A DNA stretch of 64,000 nucleotides from Chryseobacterium camelliae (GCF_027920545.1 NZ_CP115859.1:3069001-3133000), one strand, 5' to 3'. Positions 8,823 to 18,966 are shown, numbered from the stretch's first letter. Notes: generated from the sequence alone by a model not told the origin. A program made the numbers and translations.

Positions 8823-9497
8823 TTAAAGGATTTCGTATTTTGTTTTGATGCTGTATTTCAGTTTAATGTTCTCGATGTTTTCGAAAGAATAATCAACTCC
8901 TGTATCTGCAGTTTCCAGTTGCATATTGCTTACTCTCGAAGATTTATAAGCAGCCGGAAGAATAGTGTCGCTGGTATAATCTTCAATTTCTACAATTTCA
9001 AGAGGAGTTCCGGTTTTTTTGCCAATGCTTTCCAGCAAATAATCTGCTTTTTCTTTTGCAACCCTTAAAGCATTAATTTTAACCGTTTTTCTAAAGTCAG
9101 CGATTTTGGTATTTTTAATTTCGGCGATATTGATACTGTTTACCCACTTTTGATTCAGATTTTCAAACAGATTCCCCATGTCGGTTCTTTTGTCTACTTT
9201 GAATTGAAAGCCTTTGGTAAAAGTTTTTTTGAGATAAATGTTTTGGTACATCGATTTGAATTTGATGTCTTCGTTTTTTACCCCGTTGCTTTTTAAGATT
9301 TCAAATAATTTTTTTTCGTTGGCGGCAAGATCATTCTTGTTGTCACCTTTTATTCCGATGCTGAAAATGATTTCATCCGGTTCCACTTCCATTTCTGCAA
9401 CTCCGGTTACTTCAATGGCATTTTTCTTTACTTCCTGCGCATGAGCAAAACTGGTTAATGTAAAGAATCCGATCAATAAAAAATGTTTAAGTTTCAT
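8823..9497 (-). CDS. SIMPL-domain periplasmic protein
   Basis: A 224-residue protein with an N-terminal signal peptide (LLIGFFTLTSFAHAQ). The SIMPL (DUF541) pattern is clear: an opening IEVTGVAEMEVEPDEIIFSI strand pair, a kinase-interacting-type central helix and a C-terminal strand IKLKYSIKTKYEI. Members form periplasmic oligomers in several bacteria, with unclear function. The VWA gene follows 11 bases downstream, so the two likely form an operon. Confidence 0.85.
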   Translation of the reverse strand: MKLKHFLLIGFFTLTSFAHAQEVKKNAIEVTGVAEMEVEPDEIIFSIGIKGDNKNDLAANEKKLFEILKSNGVKNEDIKFKSMYQNIYLKKTFTKGFQFKVDKRTDMGNLFENLNQKWVNSINIAEIKNTKIADFRKTVKINALRVAKEKADYLLESIGKKTGTPLEIVEIEDYTSDTILPAAYKSSRVSNMQLETADTGVDYSFENIENIKLKYSIKTKYEIL

Positions 9498-9590
9498 AAT
9501 TTCCTGTTTAAATTTCTAAAGTAAAATTACCCTGATTAGAAACTAAAATTTTGAAAACTTGGTGAACTGAGGTTTTCACTTGGTAAGCAC

Positions 9591-9625
9591 AAAAAAAGAC
9601 AACTCCGAAAGAATTGTCTTTAATT
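9591..9625 (-). terminator. Terminator of the amidohydrolase gene
   Basis: On the minus strand AAAGACAA pairs with TTGTCTTT and is followed by a run of T. It separates the amidohydrolase gene from the SIMPL-VWA operon. Confidence 0.75.
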
Positions 9626-9643
9626 TTTTATAAAGAAAAATGG

Positions 9644-11395
9644 TTATGGTAAAAAATAAACTTTGATAATTTTGCCATCTTTAATTTCATAAATCGCCGT
9701 AGCTTCTACTTTTTGCCCTTTTCTCATGCCCGAAACGCTTTCCTGATCGATTACAAAATTACCATTTACAATTCTGTTTTTAATTTCACAGTGGAGTTCA
9801 GGCAATCTTTTAAACATATCCGTGTAGCTGGTTCTCATCGCTTCTTTACCTTTGCTGATGAGCTGATTGGGGAACTGATACAATTCTGCATCTTCTGAAT
9901 ATGGCTCCAGGAAAGCATCAATATTTCGTGCATTATAGCCGTTCACTTGTTTTTGAACCAACATTTCCGGAGTTTCTTTGATGGTTTTTTCAGAATCTAT
10001 TACTTCTCCGTTCTTGAAGACAAGATTTACTTCAGTAAGATGTTCGATATTCTCCACTGGATTTGAATTCAATAAAATCAAATCAGCAATTTTCCCTGTG
10101 GAAACACTTCCGGAAATATTTTCTTTATTGAATATTTTTGCAGGATTAATTGTTGCTGACTGTAAAACCTGCCAATTGCTCATACCGCTTTTTTTCATGG
10201 CATTCAGTTCAGAAATAAAAGAAGTGGCGTGTTGAGTTCCGATATTTCCTGCATCTGTTCCTGCTGCAATGGTTACACCTCCGTCTGATAATTTTTTCAG
10301 ATTAATGGTTTGTATTGAATCTTTTTTTGAAATGTAAACATCCATTTGCGGCAGATTAAATCTTGTTTTTAATCTTTTTACAATCGCAGAATCCGAAGAA
10401 TCTGACAAATGTCTCAAATCTTGAATAGAGCCAATTGCTTCCGGATTCGAATTGTTGAGTTCGAAAGTATTGTAATGATTTTTTTGACCATAAGTTTTGT
10501 AGTAATTACCTGCAACAGTTAAAGTAGGATTTAAAATGACTTTCTTTGATTTTAATAATCTGACAAAGCTATCCGGAACGATTTCATCCTCAATATTATG
10601 TACAAGAAAATCTGCGCCGTTTTCTACTGCAATTTGTGCTGTGATTCTTTCTGTAGCATGTACTGCGACTTTCAGATTATTTTTATGAGCTTCATCAATA
10701 GCGGTTTTTACAATGGCTTCATATTTTCTGGCATTTGCTTCCAGATCTTTTTTGTCGCCACTTACAATGTACCATATTTTTATAAAATCAGGTTTGTATG
10801 GAAGCTGCTCATGAATCATTTTCTTAGCATCTTCTGCTGTTAAAACTAATTTGAAAGGTTCGTCTTTACCACGATTTTTAAAAACTTCAGGTTCATAGGT
10901 TGTCAAAAGAGGTCCTGTCATATAAACCGTTGGTAAGTTTGCTTTTTGAAGCGAATTTTTTTGAGATAAAAAGTTATAAGTTGCTCCTACATCAATTACA
11001 GAAGTAATTCCCAATTTTAAATAACGATTCAGAAAGTCTTCCATATTTTGATGAACCCAGGAAATTTCCTTTTCGTACGACATCTGATTTCTTAAATCTA
11101 AGGCATCCGGTCTGGTATATAAACCTCCGCTTTGAAAAAAATGGATATGCGAATCTGTCATTCCGGGAATTAGAAATTTCCCTTCGCCATTAATGATTTT
11201 AGCATGATTAGGAATTTTTATTTTCTTTGAAGGTTTAATTTCCGAGATAATTTCCTTTGTAAGAACTACGGTCTGATGTGGAATGAGCTTTTGGGTGATG
11301 ACATCTACAACGGTAACATTATGAATATAAGTTTGTGAATAAAATTGGGTGATTACAAAACACAACAGGAAGACGATAGAAACTTTCTTTTTCAT
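9644..11395 (-). CDS. Secreted amidohydrolase with C-terminal SnoaL/NTF2-like domain
   Basis: A 583-residue protein with a signal peptide ending near FYSQ. The body is an imidazolonepropionase/prolidase-type amidohydrolase: the metal-binding HxH in TDSHIHFF, further histidines in AVHATERI and FLVHNIED, and the catalytic aspartate in IAAGTDAGN. Residues 460-583 form an added SnoaL-like (NTF2 fold) domain beginning NGYNARNIDAFLEPY. The fusion of a cyclic-amide hydrolase to such a domain is less common. It is monocistronic, with a -7 box at 11419-11426. Substrate is unknown. Confidence 0.85.
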   Translation of the reverse strand: MKKKVSIVFLLCFVITQFYSQTYIHNVTVVDVITQKLIPHQTVVLTKEIISEIKPSKKIKIPNHAKIINGEGKFLIPGMTDSHIHFFQSGGLYTRPDALDLRNQMSYEKEISWVHQNMEDFLNRYLKLGITSVIDVGATYNFLSQKNSLQKANLPTVYMTGPLLTTYEPEVFKNRGKDEPFKLVLTAEDAKKMIHEQLPYKPDFIKIWYIVSGDKKDLEANARKYEAIVKTAIDEAHKNNLKVAVHATERITAQIAVENGADFLVHNIEDEIVPDSFVRLLKSKKVILNPTLTVAGNYYKTYGQKNHYNTFELNNSNPEAIGSIQDLRHLSDSSDSAIVKRLKTRFNLPQMDVYISKKDSIQTINLKKLSDGGVTIAAGTDAGNIGTQHATSFISELNAMKKSGMSNWQVLQSATINPAKIFNKENISGSVSTGKIADLILLNSNPVENIEHLTEVNLVFKNGEVIDSEKTIKETPEMLVQKQVNGYNARNIDAFLEPYSEDAELYQFPNQLISKGKEAMRTSYTDMFKRLPELHCEIKNRIVNGNFVIDQESVSGMRKGQKVEATAIYEIKDGKIIKVYFLP

Positions 11396-11418
11396 TTATT
11401 TCATGATTGATTAGGCTT

Positions 11419-11426
11419 CAAAGATA
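11419..11426 (-). promoter_or_regulatory. -7 promoter element of the amidohydrolase gene
   Basis: CAAAGATA on plus is TATCTTTG on the gene strand, 24 bases before the start codon. No clear -33 box was found. Confidence 0.5.
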
Positions 11427-11505
11427 AAAAAGTAATTTTTAGAACGGAATTAAAATTTTTTATTTCAAACTTGGTAAAGCTGGCTTTTCACTTGGTGAAT
11501 AGTTG

Positions 11506-11535
11506 TTGGGCAAATTATATATATGTATATCTTTG
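11506..11535 (+). promoter_or_regulatory. Promoter of the LytS-type kinase gene
   Basis: TTG at 11506-11508 and TATCTTTG at 11528-11535 have a 19-base spacer. The start codon at 11540 (or 11546) lies at the expected transcription start, implying a leaderless or near-leaderless message. Confidence 0.6.
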
Positions 11536-11539
11536 TTTT

Positions 11540-13324
11540 ATGAAAATGTTTCGGTTTTTTGTCACTTTTTTACTAATGATTTTTGGGAGTAACTTGTATT
11601 CCCAAACAACGAATGCTGTTCAGGAAATTCAGACACAAAGTAAAAAACTGAAAAAAGCAGTGGATAGAAAAGACGAATCCGCGCAGGCAGATTCTTACTA
11701 CAACATTGCTGAAAGCTTTTTCAATGACGGAAATTTTTCAAAAAGCGAAGAATATTACATAAAATCTAAAAATATTTATGAAAGGCTTGGTGACAAACCC
11801 AATATTGAAAAAGTAAGCAGAAAATTAGCCCAGTCACAGGAAAAGCAAAAGAAAATTAACATTGCCATCAGTAATTACAGCAGAGCGGCGGAAGTAAGCG
11901 ACTCCAGAAAGAAAGAAATCAATTTCAACGATGTAGCAAGATTGTCGGCTAATTCTGCCGAAGCAAAAGAGGAAGCCATTCAGAATAATATTCAGATTAA
12001 TGAAAAGGAGAAAGACAAAGGAGATTTAGCGGCAAGTTACAGCCAGATGGCAGATGTGAATATTGAACAGAAAAATATTCCGAAAGCCGAAGAAAACCTG
12101 AATAACGCTTACAAAGTTTCCAGACAGGCGGCGCCACAACAAGCGTTGGAAATCAGTCAGAAATTAACGGATTTTTATGTCGAAAATAAAAAATTCGATA
12201 AAGCCATTGAAGCTAAAAAAGAAGTCTTAAAAGAAGCTTTTGTAAAGGATAATTCTCAGGAAAAAGTGAATCAGATCCAGGAGCTTGCCGATATTTATAT
12301 CAAAAAGAATGATACCGAGGAAGCGATTAATCTCTTAAAAAAATCTTACGGAATTGCTCTTGAGAAAGGACATACCCTGGAAGCTCAAAAAAGCGTAAAA
12401 AAGCTGGACAGTCTCTATAATGTTTCCGAAAATACAGAAGCTTCGGTGCAGTTATATCGTGATTTTCTAGGGAAATTACCCAATCTGGTGTCAAAAGACA
12501 GAAGTTTGATAGACAATAAAATTCTGGAAGATACAGAGCAGAGAATTGCTCAGCTGGAAAAAGAAAGAGAATTAAAAGATGAACTGATTCGTAAAAAAAA
12601 CGTCTTCAATTACAGTTTGATCGGGGTTTTGCTGGTTTTGACAGGCTTAATTATTTTCATTTTCAGAACCCTGAAAAAAGTTCAGATCAAAAACAAAAAA
12701 ATTGCTTTACAGTCGCTTCGTCGCGAGATGAATCCACATTTTATATTCAACAGTTTAAATTCTGTGAATCATTTTATAGCAACCAATAACGAATTGGAAG
12801 CTAATCAGTATTTGACCAAGTTTTCAAAGCTGATGCGTGGTGTCATGGAAAACTCAACCGAAGATTTTATTCCGTTTCAGCAGGAACTGGATTTGCTTCA
12901 AAATTATTTAGCCTTAGAAAAAACACGTTTTGCGGATAAATTCGACTTTGAAATCGAGGTTGATGAAAGCCTGAATACCCAAAGTCTGAAAGTTCCCGGA
13001 ATGTTGGTGCAGCCTTTTTTGGAAAATGCAGTTTGGCACGGATTGCGTTACAGAGAAAATAAAGGATTTTTAAAACTGAGCTTCACAAAAGAAAATGAGC
13101 ATTTAAAAATTACTATTGAAGATAATGGAATCGGTATTGAAGAAAGTAAAAAGCAGAAAACACAGCATCAAAAAAATCGTGAAGGCCGCGGAATGAAAAA
13201 TACCCTGGAAAGAATTGCGCTGCTGAATGATTTGTATGGCAAGAACATTCAATGTAAAATCACAGATAAAAACCACGAACAGGGAGTTTTTGTCGAAATC
13301 ACGTATAAACTGATAGATAAATAA
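11540..13324 (+). CDS. LytS-type sensor histidine kinase with TPR sensor region
   Basis: A 594-residue kinase counted from the ATG at 11540; a 23-residue longer reading would run upstream over the promoter. It has a signal-like start (FRFFVTFLLMIFG), about 300 residues of TPR-like helical repeats in the periplasm, a membrane segment at about 355-376, then a His_kinase domain with the phospho-acceptor in MNPHFIFNSLN (H400). The HATPase N-box is FLENAVWHGL (N496). Its response regulator is encoded 61 bases downstream. Such systems in Bacteroidetes sense unknown envelope signals. Confidence 0.92.
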   Translation: MKMFRFFVTFLLMIFGSNLYSQTTNAVQEIQTQSKKLKKAVDRKDESAQADSYYNIAESFFNDGNFSKSEEYYIKSKNIYERLGDKPNIEKVSRKLAQSQEKQKKINIAISNYSRAAEVSDSRKKEINFNDVARLSANSAEAKEEAIQNNIQINEKEKDKGDLAASYSQMADVNIEQKNIPKAEENLNNAYKVSRQAAPQQALEISQKLTDFYVENKKFDKAIEAKKEVLKEAFVKDNSQEKVNQIQELADIYIKKNDTEEAINLLKKSYGIALEKGHTLEAQKSVKKLDSLYNVSENTEASVQLYRDFLGKLPNLVSKDRSLIDNKILEDTEQRIAQLEKERELKDELIRKKNVFNYSLIGVLLVLTGLIIFIFRTLKKVQIKNKKIALQSLRREMNPHFIFNSLNSVNHFIATNNELEANQYLTKFSKLMRGVMENSTEDFIPFQQELDLLQNYLALEKTRFADKFDFEIEVDESLNTQSLKVPGMLVQPFLENAVWHGLRYRENKGFLKLSFTKENEHLKITIEDNGIGIEESKKQKTQHQKNREGRGMKNTLERIALLNDLYGKNIQCKITDKNHEQGVFVEITYKLIDK

Positions 13325-13385
13325 TAATATTAATTTTCGGTAAACGACCTGCAACCTGTAATCTTTAACCTACTACCTGAATAAT

Positions 13386-14120
13386 ATGAAAATAAAAGCC
13401 GTAATCGTAGACGATGAAATCATTGCGAGAGATGTACTGAGGAATTACCTTACAAAATACTGTCCGCAGGTTGAGATTTTAGGGGAAGCGGAAAATATTA
13501 AAGAAGCCGTTCCTTTGATCGCTGAAAAACAGCCGCAATTGGTTTTTCTGGATGTAGAAATGCCTTTCGGAAACGCTTTTGATGTCTTGGAAGCGACGAA
13601 GGAGTTTTCTTATGAAACCATTTTTATCACGGCATTTTCTCAATATTCTTTGCAGGCTTTGAATAAATCTGCGAGTTATTATATTTTGAAACCCATTGAT
13701 ATTCAGGAATTAATTGTAGCGGTCAACAAAGTTGCCGAGAGCCTGGAAAGCAAAGAAGAGCTCAACCGAAATAAAATTCTTCTCGAAAATTTAAAATTAA
13801 AACCCGAGAAACAGCAACTTATTCTTCCGACTTTACAAGGTTTTGATGTGGTGAAAACGGAAGATATTGTCAGGCTTCAGGCAGATGGAAACTTCACACA
13901 GGTCTATCTGACGGATGGTTCAAAGAAAATGGTATGTCGATTTTTAAAACATTTCGACGACTTACTGGAAAATCCTTTTGTGAGGGTACATCGTTCGCAT
14001 ATCATTAATACCAGTTTTGTAAAATCCTATCATAAAAGCGGAACGGCTACACTTTCAGATGAAACAGAAATTGAAGTTTCAGGAAGTTTTAAAGATAATT
14101 TTCTGAAAGTTTTTTCTTAA
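13386..14120 (+). CDS. LytR/AgrR-type response regulator
   Basis: A 244-residue regulator. The receiver domain (1-120) has the phospho-acceptor D56 in VFLDVEMP and the K in YYILKPID. The C-terminal LytTR DNA-binding domain (about 140-240) has the ending VRVHRSHIINTSFV. It is paired with the histidine kinase immediately upstream, so this is a complete two-component system. Targets cannot be seen here; the downstream lipocalin gene is one possibility. Confidence 0.93.
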   Translation: MKIKAVIVDDEIIARDVLRNYLTKYCPQVEILGEAENIKEAVPLIAEKQPQLVFLDVEMPFGNAFDVLEATKEFSYETIFITAFSQYSLQALNKSASYYILKPIDIQELIVAVNKVAESLESKEELNRNKILLENLKLKPEKQQLILPTLQGFDVVKTEDIVRLQADGNFTQVYLTDGSKKMVCRFLKHFDDLLENPFVRVHRSHIINTSFVKSYHKSGTATLSDETEIEVSGSFKDNFLKVFS

Positions 14121-14191
14121 ATCTTTATTTTTTTCAAACTTATAAGGCATCATTTTTGAACTTTTCATGATAACCCCACAAATATTGTATT

Positions 14192-14731
14192 ATGAAAACT
14201 CTTCAAAAAATTGTCATTCCGGTTTCTATAGGAATTTTGGGCTTTATTCTTTTCAAGTCATGTTCTGTAGGAATTCCTAAAGGAGCCATTGCCGTGAAAA
14301 ATTTTAATGCAGATAAATACCTCGGAAAATGGTATGAAATTGCCCGCTTCGATTACAAATTCGAAAAAGATATGGATAATGTCACGGCAACCTATTCTCA
14401 AAACCCTGACGGTAGTATTCGTGTGGATAATAAAGGATACAATTACGTTAAAAAAGAGTGGAAACAATCTGTCGGAGAAGCGAAATTCGTAAAAGATAAA
14501 AGCGAAGCCCGATTGAAAGTTTCGTTCTTTAAGCCGATTTGGGCCGGCTATAACGTTATTGATATTGATGAAAACTATCAATATGCATTAATTGCCGGAA
14601 ACAATTTAAAATACCTCTGGATTCTTTCTAGAACAAAAGAAATTCCTGAAAGTATCCGGCAAAGATTCCTTGAAAAAGCTAAAAATATCGGCTATAAAGT
14701 GGATGAATTAATTTGGGTACAACATAATTAA
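14192..14731 (+). CDS. Bacterial lipocalin (Blc-like) lipoprotein
   Basis: A 179-residue lipoprotein with signal sequence and lipobox-like FKSC (Cys at about residue 24). The lipocalin GxW signature is LGKWYEIARFDYKFE, and the rest follows the Blc pattern through YNVIDIDENYQYALI and the terminal LWILSRTKEIP. Blc binds fatty acids or lysophospholipids at the outer membrane, often under envelope stress. It lies 71 bases after the response regulator. Confidence 0.9.
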   Translation: MKTLQKIVIPVSIGILGFILFKSCSVGIPKGAIAVKNFNADKYLGKWYEIARFDYKFEKDMDNVTATYSQNPDGSIRVDNKGYNYVKKEWKQSVGEAKFVKDKSEARLKVSFFKPIWAGYNVIDIDENYQYALIAGNNLKYLWILSRTKEIPESIRQRFLEKAKNIGYKVDELIWVQHN

Positions 14732-14744
14732 TCATTGAAAAAAA

Positions 14745-14797
14745 TTTCCCTTCTCTGAAGGGGTGGATTTTTGCGAAGCAAAAAGACGGGGTAGTTT
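14745..14797. repeat. Dispersed palindromic intergenic repeat, copy 1
   Basis: This stretch has a first hairpin CCCTTC-TCT-GAAGGG, a second hairpin TTTTTGC-GAA-GCAAAAA (14768-14784), and the closing GACGGGGTAGTT. A second copy lies at 30118-30171 with the same layout but a different second stem. Confidence 0.75.
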
Positions 14798-14825
14798 TAT
14801 ACGCTACGTCATGAAGCATACAAAA

Positions 14826-15302
14826 TCAACGTAAAGCTTCATACTCTTTCCACTCCTCAAAACGATGAGCAATCATCAGTTTCATGAGATCATAGTTTTC
14901 GTACGTGTCTTCAATATGATAAAAAGTCTCATATTCATAGTCGTTTTCCTCAGCTTTTGCATCAAAAAGATTGATATAATCATCAGCGAATGAACTGAAC
15001 CTGTTCCCGAAATCCGTATCATCAGCATAATAATCTTTCGCAAATTGATTTCCAAGGTCATTTAAATCATATTCGGAAAATTTTCCGTCCATGGCTTCTA
15101 TTACGAACTCTGCACCTGTAATTTCTCTTCTTTTTAATTTCTCTATTTCTTCATGGGCATCTTCTTTCAGTTCTTCGGAAATTAAATCATTGTGAATACA
15201 CCAGTTCAGAAACATTCCGGTGTGTGTGGCACTGTTTTTTTCAGGAAGACCTTCAGGAAAATCACCACCATTATGCCAAGAAGCATCATCATATTTCGAC
15301 AT
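14826..15302 (-). CDS. Hypothetical acidic protein, DUF7832-like
   Basis: A 158-residue soluble acidic protein read from the methionine of MSKYDDASWHNGGDFP; an upstream in-frame start at 15350 adds 16 residues over a likely promoter. The pattern DASWHxxGDFPxxLP, THTGMFLNWCIHNDLI and AMDGKFSEYDLND resembles the family I know as DUF7832, often found among immunity-like or stand-alone proteins. The family assignment is from memory and moderate. It is monocistronic, with a TATTTTTG-type -7 box at 15332-15339. Confidence 0.7.
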   Translation of the reverse strand: MSKYDDASWHNGGDFPEGLPEKNSATHTGMFLNWCIHNDLISEELKEDAHEEIEKLKRREITGAEFVIEAMDGKFSEYDLNDLGNQFAKDYYADDTDFGNRFSSFADDYINLFDAKAEENDYEYETFYHIEDTYENYDLMKLMIAHRFEEWKEYEALR

Positions 15303-15414
15303 AAATAATTTTAGTTTTAGACAATATTGACCAAAAATAGAAAAAATCAATTTATATTGCCCGTCAACGAGAATTTTCCGTCATTTGTAGAGATTTTTTT
15401 TCGAAAAACAATAT

Positions 15415-16665
15415 ATGGAAAATGCTGTTCTGATCACAATTGGTGACGAAATTCTCTCAGGAAATACAATTGATACCAATTCTAATTTCATTGCTGCCGA
15501 ACTTAAAAACATAGGAATTAAAATTTCACAGATTTTCACGATTTCAGATGAAATAGAAACTATTAAACAGACCATTCAATCAGCCTTTGAAATAGGAGAT
15601 TTAATCATCACAACAGGCGGTTTGGGACCGACAAGAGATGATAAAACCAAGAAAGCGATTGCTGAATTTTTTAATGATGAAATAGCCTTGGATGAGGTTA
15701 CTTTTAATCATCTTAAAAATTACATGGAAAAACGCGGGCGCCTCGAAATTCTGGAAAGAAACCGCGAACAGGCATTTGTTCCTACAAAATCTAAAGTTTT
15801 TCAGAATCATTTCGGAACTGCTCCTTGTATGATGATGGAACAGGAAGGGAAATTACTGTTCAGTTTACCGGGAGTGCCTTACGAGGTAAAACCATTGATT
15901 AAAGACCAGATTGTTCCATTTTTGCAGGAAAAATTTAGTCTGAATTACATCTCTACAAGAATTGTTTCCGTGGTGGGGATTCCGGAAAGTATTCTGGCAG
16001 ATATGATAGAAAATTGGGAACTGGCTTTACCGGGAAATATAGCCTTATCTTATCTTCCGGTTGGAACCCGCGTAAAACTGAGATTGACGGCAAGCGGAGA
16101 AAATGAAGCTTTTTTACAGCAGCAACTGGAAGAAGAAATTCAGAAAGTATTACCTTTAATTAAGCCCAATGTGATTGCTGTTTCCGAAGATAAAATCGAA
16201 AAAATTCTTGCAGAGATTTTAACCGAGAGAAAACTCACCATTTCTACAGCAGAAAGTTGTACAGGAGGTGAGCTGGCAAAAATGATAACGTCAGTTTCCG
16301 GAAGTTCGGCATATTATTTTGGCGGAATGGTAGCCTATGCAACCGAAAAGAAAATTGAAATTTTAAAAGTTAAAAAAGAAACAGTTGACGAATTTACTGT
16401 GGTGAGCGAGCAGGTTGCTTCAGAAATGGCAGAAGGTTGTCAAAAATTATTTGGAACTGATATTTCTTTATCAACCACAGGAGTCGCAGGTCCCGGAAAA
16501 GGAGAGGACGGAAAAGACATCGGAACTGTTTTTTACACCATCCGAATAGATGATAAAGAAACAACTTCAAAATTATATATGCCACATCTTGAACGTCAAG
16601 ATTTCATGAATTTTGTTTCTCAGAAAATTATTCAGGATTTGGTGGGATTTTTAATTTCCGAATAA
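15415..16665 (+). CDS. cinA: CinA-like nicotinamide-nucleotide amidohydrolase
   Basis: A 416-residue cytoplasmic protein with the usual two parts. The N-terminal MoaB/MogA-like COG1058 domain (1-250) carries ITIGDEILSGNTIDTNS and TTGGLGPTRDD. The C-terminal CinA domain (about 260-415) carries STAESCTGGELAKMI, GGMVAYATEKK and TTGVAGPGKGEDG. The C-terminal domain deamidates nicotinamide mononucleotide in pyridine-nucleotide recycling. Length and motifs are normal and no frameshift is seen. Confidence 0.95.
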   Translation: MENAVLITIGDEILSGNTIDTNSNFIAAELKNIGIKISQIFTISDEIETIKQTIQSAFEIGDLIITTGGLGPTRDDKTKKAIAEFFNDEIALDEVTFNHLKNYMEKRGRLEILERNREQAFVPTKSKVFQNHFGTAPCMMMEQEGKLLFSLPGVPYEVKPLIKDQIVPFLQEKFSLNYISTRIVSVVGIPESILADMIENWELALPGNIALSYLPVGTRVKLRLTASGENEAFLQQQLEEEIQKVLPLIKPNVIAVSEDKIEKILAEILTERKLTISTAESCTGGELAKMITSVSGSSAYYFGGMVAYATEKKIEILKVKKETVDEFTVVSEQVASEMAEGCQKLFGTDISLSTTGVAGPGKGEDGKDIGTVFYTIRIDDKETTSKLYMPHLERQDFMNFVSQKIIQDLVGFLISE

Positions 16666-16778
16666 AATATAATAACTAAGCCAAAGAAAATCAGTTGTTA
16701 ATGAGTTTTTTTGAAAAACAAAAATTCTTAGTAACAAATTAAAAAAAAAGCATACATATTGTTAAATTGTAATTAGAA

Positions 16779-18827
16779 ATGAAAAAATTAACACTTTCTT
16801 TGGCTTTATTAGCAGGGATCGGTTCACAGACAGTGAACGCTCAGGCTACCAAAGCAGCTGTAGCCGGAACAGATAAAGGCTTAGACCTTAGCTTGATGGA
16901 TAAATCAGTTCGTCCGCAAGATGATTTTTATAATTATGTGAGCGGAACCTGGATGAAAACTGCCAAAATCCCTTCAGATAAACCAACTTGGGGAAGTTTC
17001 AACAAATTGGCTGATGATACAGACAATAACTCGATGACGATTTTGAACTCTCTTTTGAAGGATAAATTTGCTGACGGAAGCGAAGGTAAAAAAATCCAGG
17101 ATCTGTATGCTACATACATGAATATGCAGAAGAGAAATGCTGATGGAATTAAACCTATTCAGGCAAACATCAACAAAATCGATGCGATTAAAAACCTTGC
17201 AGATCTTCAGAATTATCTGACTTCTGTAACGAAAGAAGGTGAAAATACTCTATACGGATGGGGAATTGATGCAGATTTGAAAGATTCTAAAATGAATGCG
17301 GTTTATTTGGGTAACCCGTCTCTTGGTTTAGGAAGAGATTATTACCAGAAAGTAAACGAAAAAAATACAGAAGCTCTTGCAGAATATACAAAGTATGTGG
17401 CTTCTATGTTGAAAGAATTAGGGTACAAAAATGCTGATGCAGCTGCAAAAGGTATCGTAGACTACGAAAAAAGTTTGGCGAAAACTTATCTTACTAACGA
17501 GCAGAGCCGCGACAATACGCTTCAGTACAACCCAAGAACAATGGCTGAACTTTCAGCGTTGGTAAAAGGAGTTGATCTTCCGGCTTACCTTAAAAAAGTT
17601 GGAGTAAATACAGATAAGGTAATTATCGGTGAAATCGGTTTCTACAAAGATTTTGACAAGTTAATCAATGCTCAAAACCTTCCTGTAATTAAAGATTATT
17701 TGAAGTTCCATATGATTCACGGAAGCTCATCTTATTTAAGTGAGAAATTGGGTGACATGAAATTTGCGTTCTACGGTAAATATTTAAGAGGTCAGCAAGA
17801 ACAGAGAGCTTTAAACAAGAGAGGTTTCGAATTAATCAACGGAACGTTAGGAGAAGCTTTCGGAAAATTATATGTTGAAAAATATTTCCCAGCCGAAGCT
17901 AAAGCTCAAATGGTGGAATTGATCGACTATTTAAAGAAAAGCTTTGCGGTTCACATCAATGGTTTAACATGGATGTCTTCAACTACAAAGGTAAAAGCAA
18001 TGGAAAAACTGAACAAGTTTACTGTAAAAGTTGCTTATCCTGACAAATGGAAAGATTATTCTAAATTGAATATCGTTTCTGAAGCTAAAGGGGGAAGTTT
18101 GTACAGCAACCTTCAGAATATCGGAGAATGGCAGTACAATAAAGATTTAGCAAAAATCGGAAAAGCTGTAGATAAAACAGAATGGGGAATGACTCCGCAG
18201 ACTGTAAATGCTTACTACAACCCGGTAAACAACGAAATCGTATTCCCTGCTGCAATCCTTCAGCCTCCTTTCTTCAATCCTAAAGCAGATGCTGCCGTTA
18301 ACTTCGGTGGAATCGGTGCTGTTATCGGTCACGAAATGAGCCACGGATTTGATGATTCTGGTGCTCAGTTCGATGCAGATGGTAACTTGGTAGACTGGTG
18401 GACTCCGGAAGACAAAGCTAACTTCGAAAAAGCTACAAAAGCTCTTGCTGCACAGTATGACAAATATGAGCCGGTAAAAGGAACTTTCGTAAACGGAACA
18501 TTTACAAACGGAGAAAACATTGCTGACTTAGGAGGGGTAAACATCGCTTACGATGCGCTTCAAATGTATCTTAAAGATAAAGGAAACCCTGGATCTATCA
18601 GCGGTTATACACAAGACCAAAGATTCTTCCTAAGCTGGGCAACCGTTTGGAGAACATTGTCAAGTGAGAAGTATATGATCAACCAGGTGAAAACAGATCC
18701 GCACTCTCCTGGGTATTTCAGAAGTTTCGGTCCGCTGATCAACGTTGATGCATTCTACAAAGCATTTGACGTGAAGCAAGGAGATAAATTATACAAAACT
18801 CCTGCAGACAGAATTAAAATCTGGTAA
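16779..18827 (+). CDS. M13-family zinc metallopeptidase (neprilysin/PepO-like), secreted
   Basis: A 682-residue peptidase with a signal peptide (SLALLAGIGSQTVNAQ). The M13 N-domain begins at DKSVRPQDDFYNYVSG. The zinc site HExxH is HEMSH at residues 518-522 and the third ligand is the glutamate of GENIADLGG near residue 578. The C-terminus ends in the usual IW. It degrades short peptides in the periplasm or outside the cell. A second member follows at 19148. Confidence 0.95.
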   Translation: MKKLTLSLALLAGIGSQTVNAQATKAAVAGTDKGLDLSLMDKSVRPQDDFYNYVSGTWMKTAKIPSDKPTWGSFNKLADDTDNNSMTILNSLLKDKFADGSEGKKIQDLYATYMNMQKRNADGIKPIQANINKIDAIKNLADLQNYLTSVTKEGENTLYGWGIDADLKDSKMNAVYLGNPSLGLGRDYYQKVNEKNTEALAEYTKYVASMLKELGYKNADAAAKGIVDYEKSLAKTYLTNEQSRDNTLQYNPRTMAELSALVKGVDLPAYLKKVGVNTDKVIIGEIGFYKDFDKLINAQNLPVIKDYLKFHMIHGSSSYLSEKLGDMKFAFYGKYLRGQQEQRALNKRGFELINGTLGEAFGKLYVEKYFPAEAKAQMVELIDYLKKSFAVHINGLTWMSSTTKVKAMEKLNKFTVKVAYPDKWKDYSKLNIVSEAKGGSLYSNLQNIGEWQYNKDLAKIGKAVDKTEWGMTPQTVNAYYNPVNNEIVFPAAILQPPFFNPKADAAVNFGGIGAVIGHEMSHGFDDSGAQFDADGNLVDWWTPEDKANFEKATKALAAQYDKYEPVKGTFVNGTFTNGENIADLGGVNIAYDALQMYLKDKGNPGSISGYTQDQRFFLSWATVWRTLSSEKYMINQVKTDPHSPGYFRSFGPLINVDAFYKAFDVKQGDKLYKTPADRIKIW

Positions 18828-18844
18828 TCATTACCAAAAAATAA

Positions 18845-18873
18845 TAAACCGTTCAGAAATGAGCGGTTTTTTT
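18845..18873 (+). terminator. Terminator of the first M13 gene
   Basis: AAACCGTTC and GAGCGGTTT pair (one G-T) around AGAAAT and are followed by a T run. The rest of the 320-base gap to the next gene holds a dispersed repeat (18967-18996) and the promoter of the next gene. Confidence 0.8.
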
Positions 18874-18966
18874 GTTTTACAATATTTGAGGTGTTTCGGT
18901 AAGTTCAGCATAACACTGGTAAAAATATGCTGTTAAAATAAACTGTTAGTATTATAGTATTAGAAG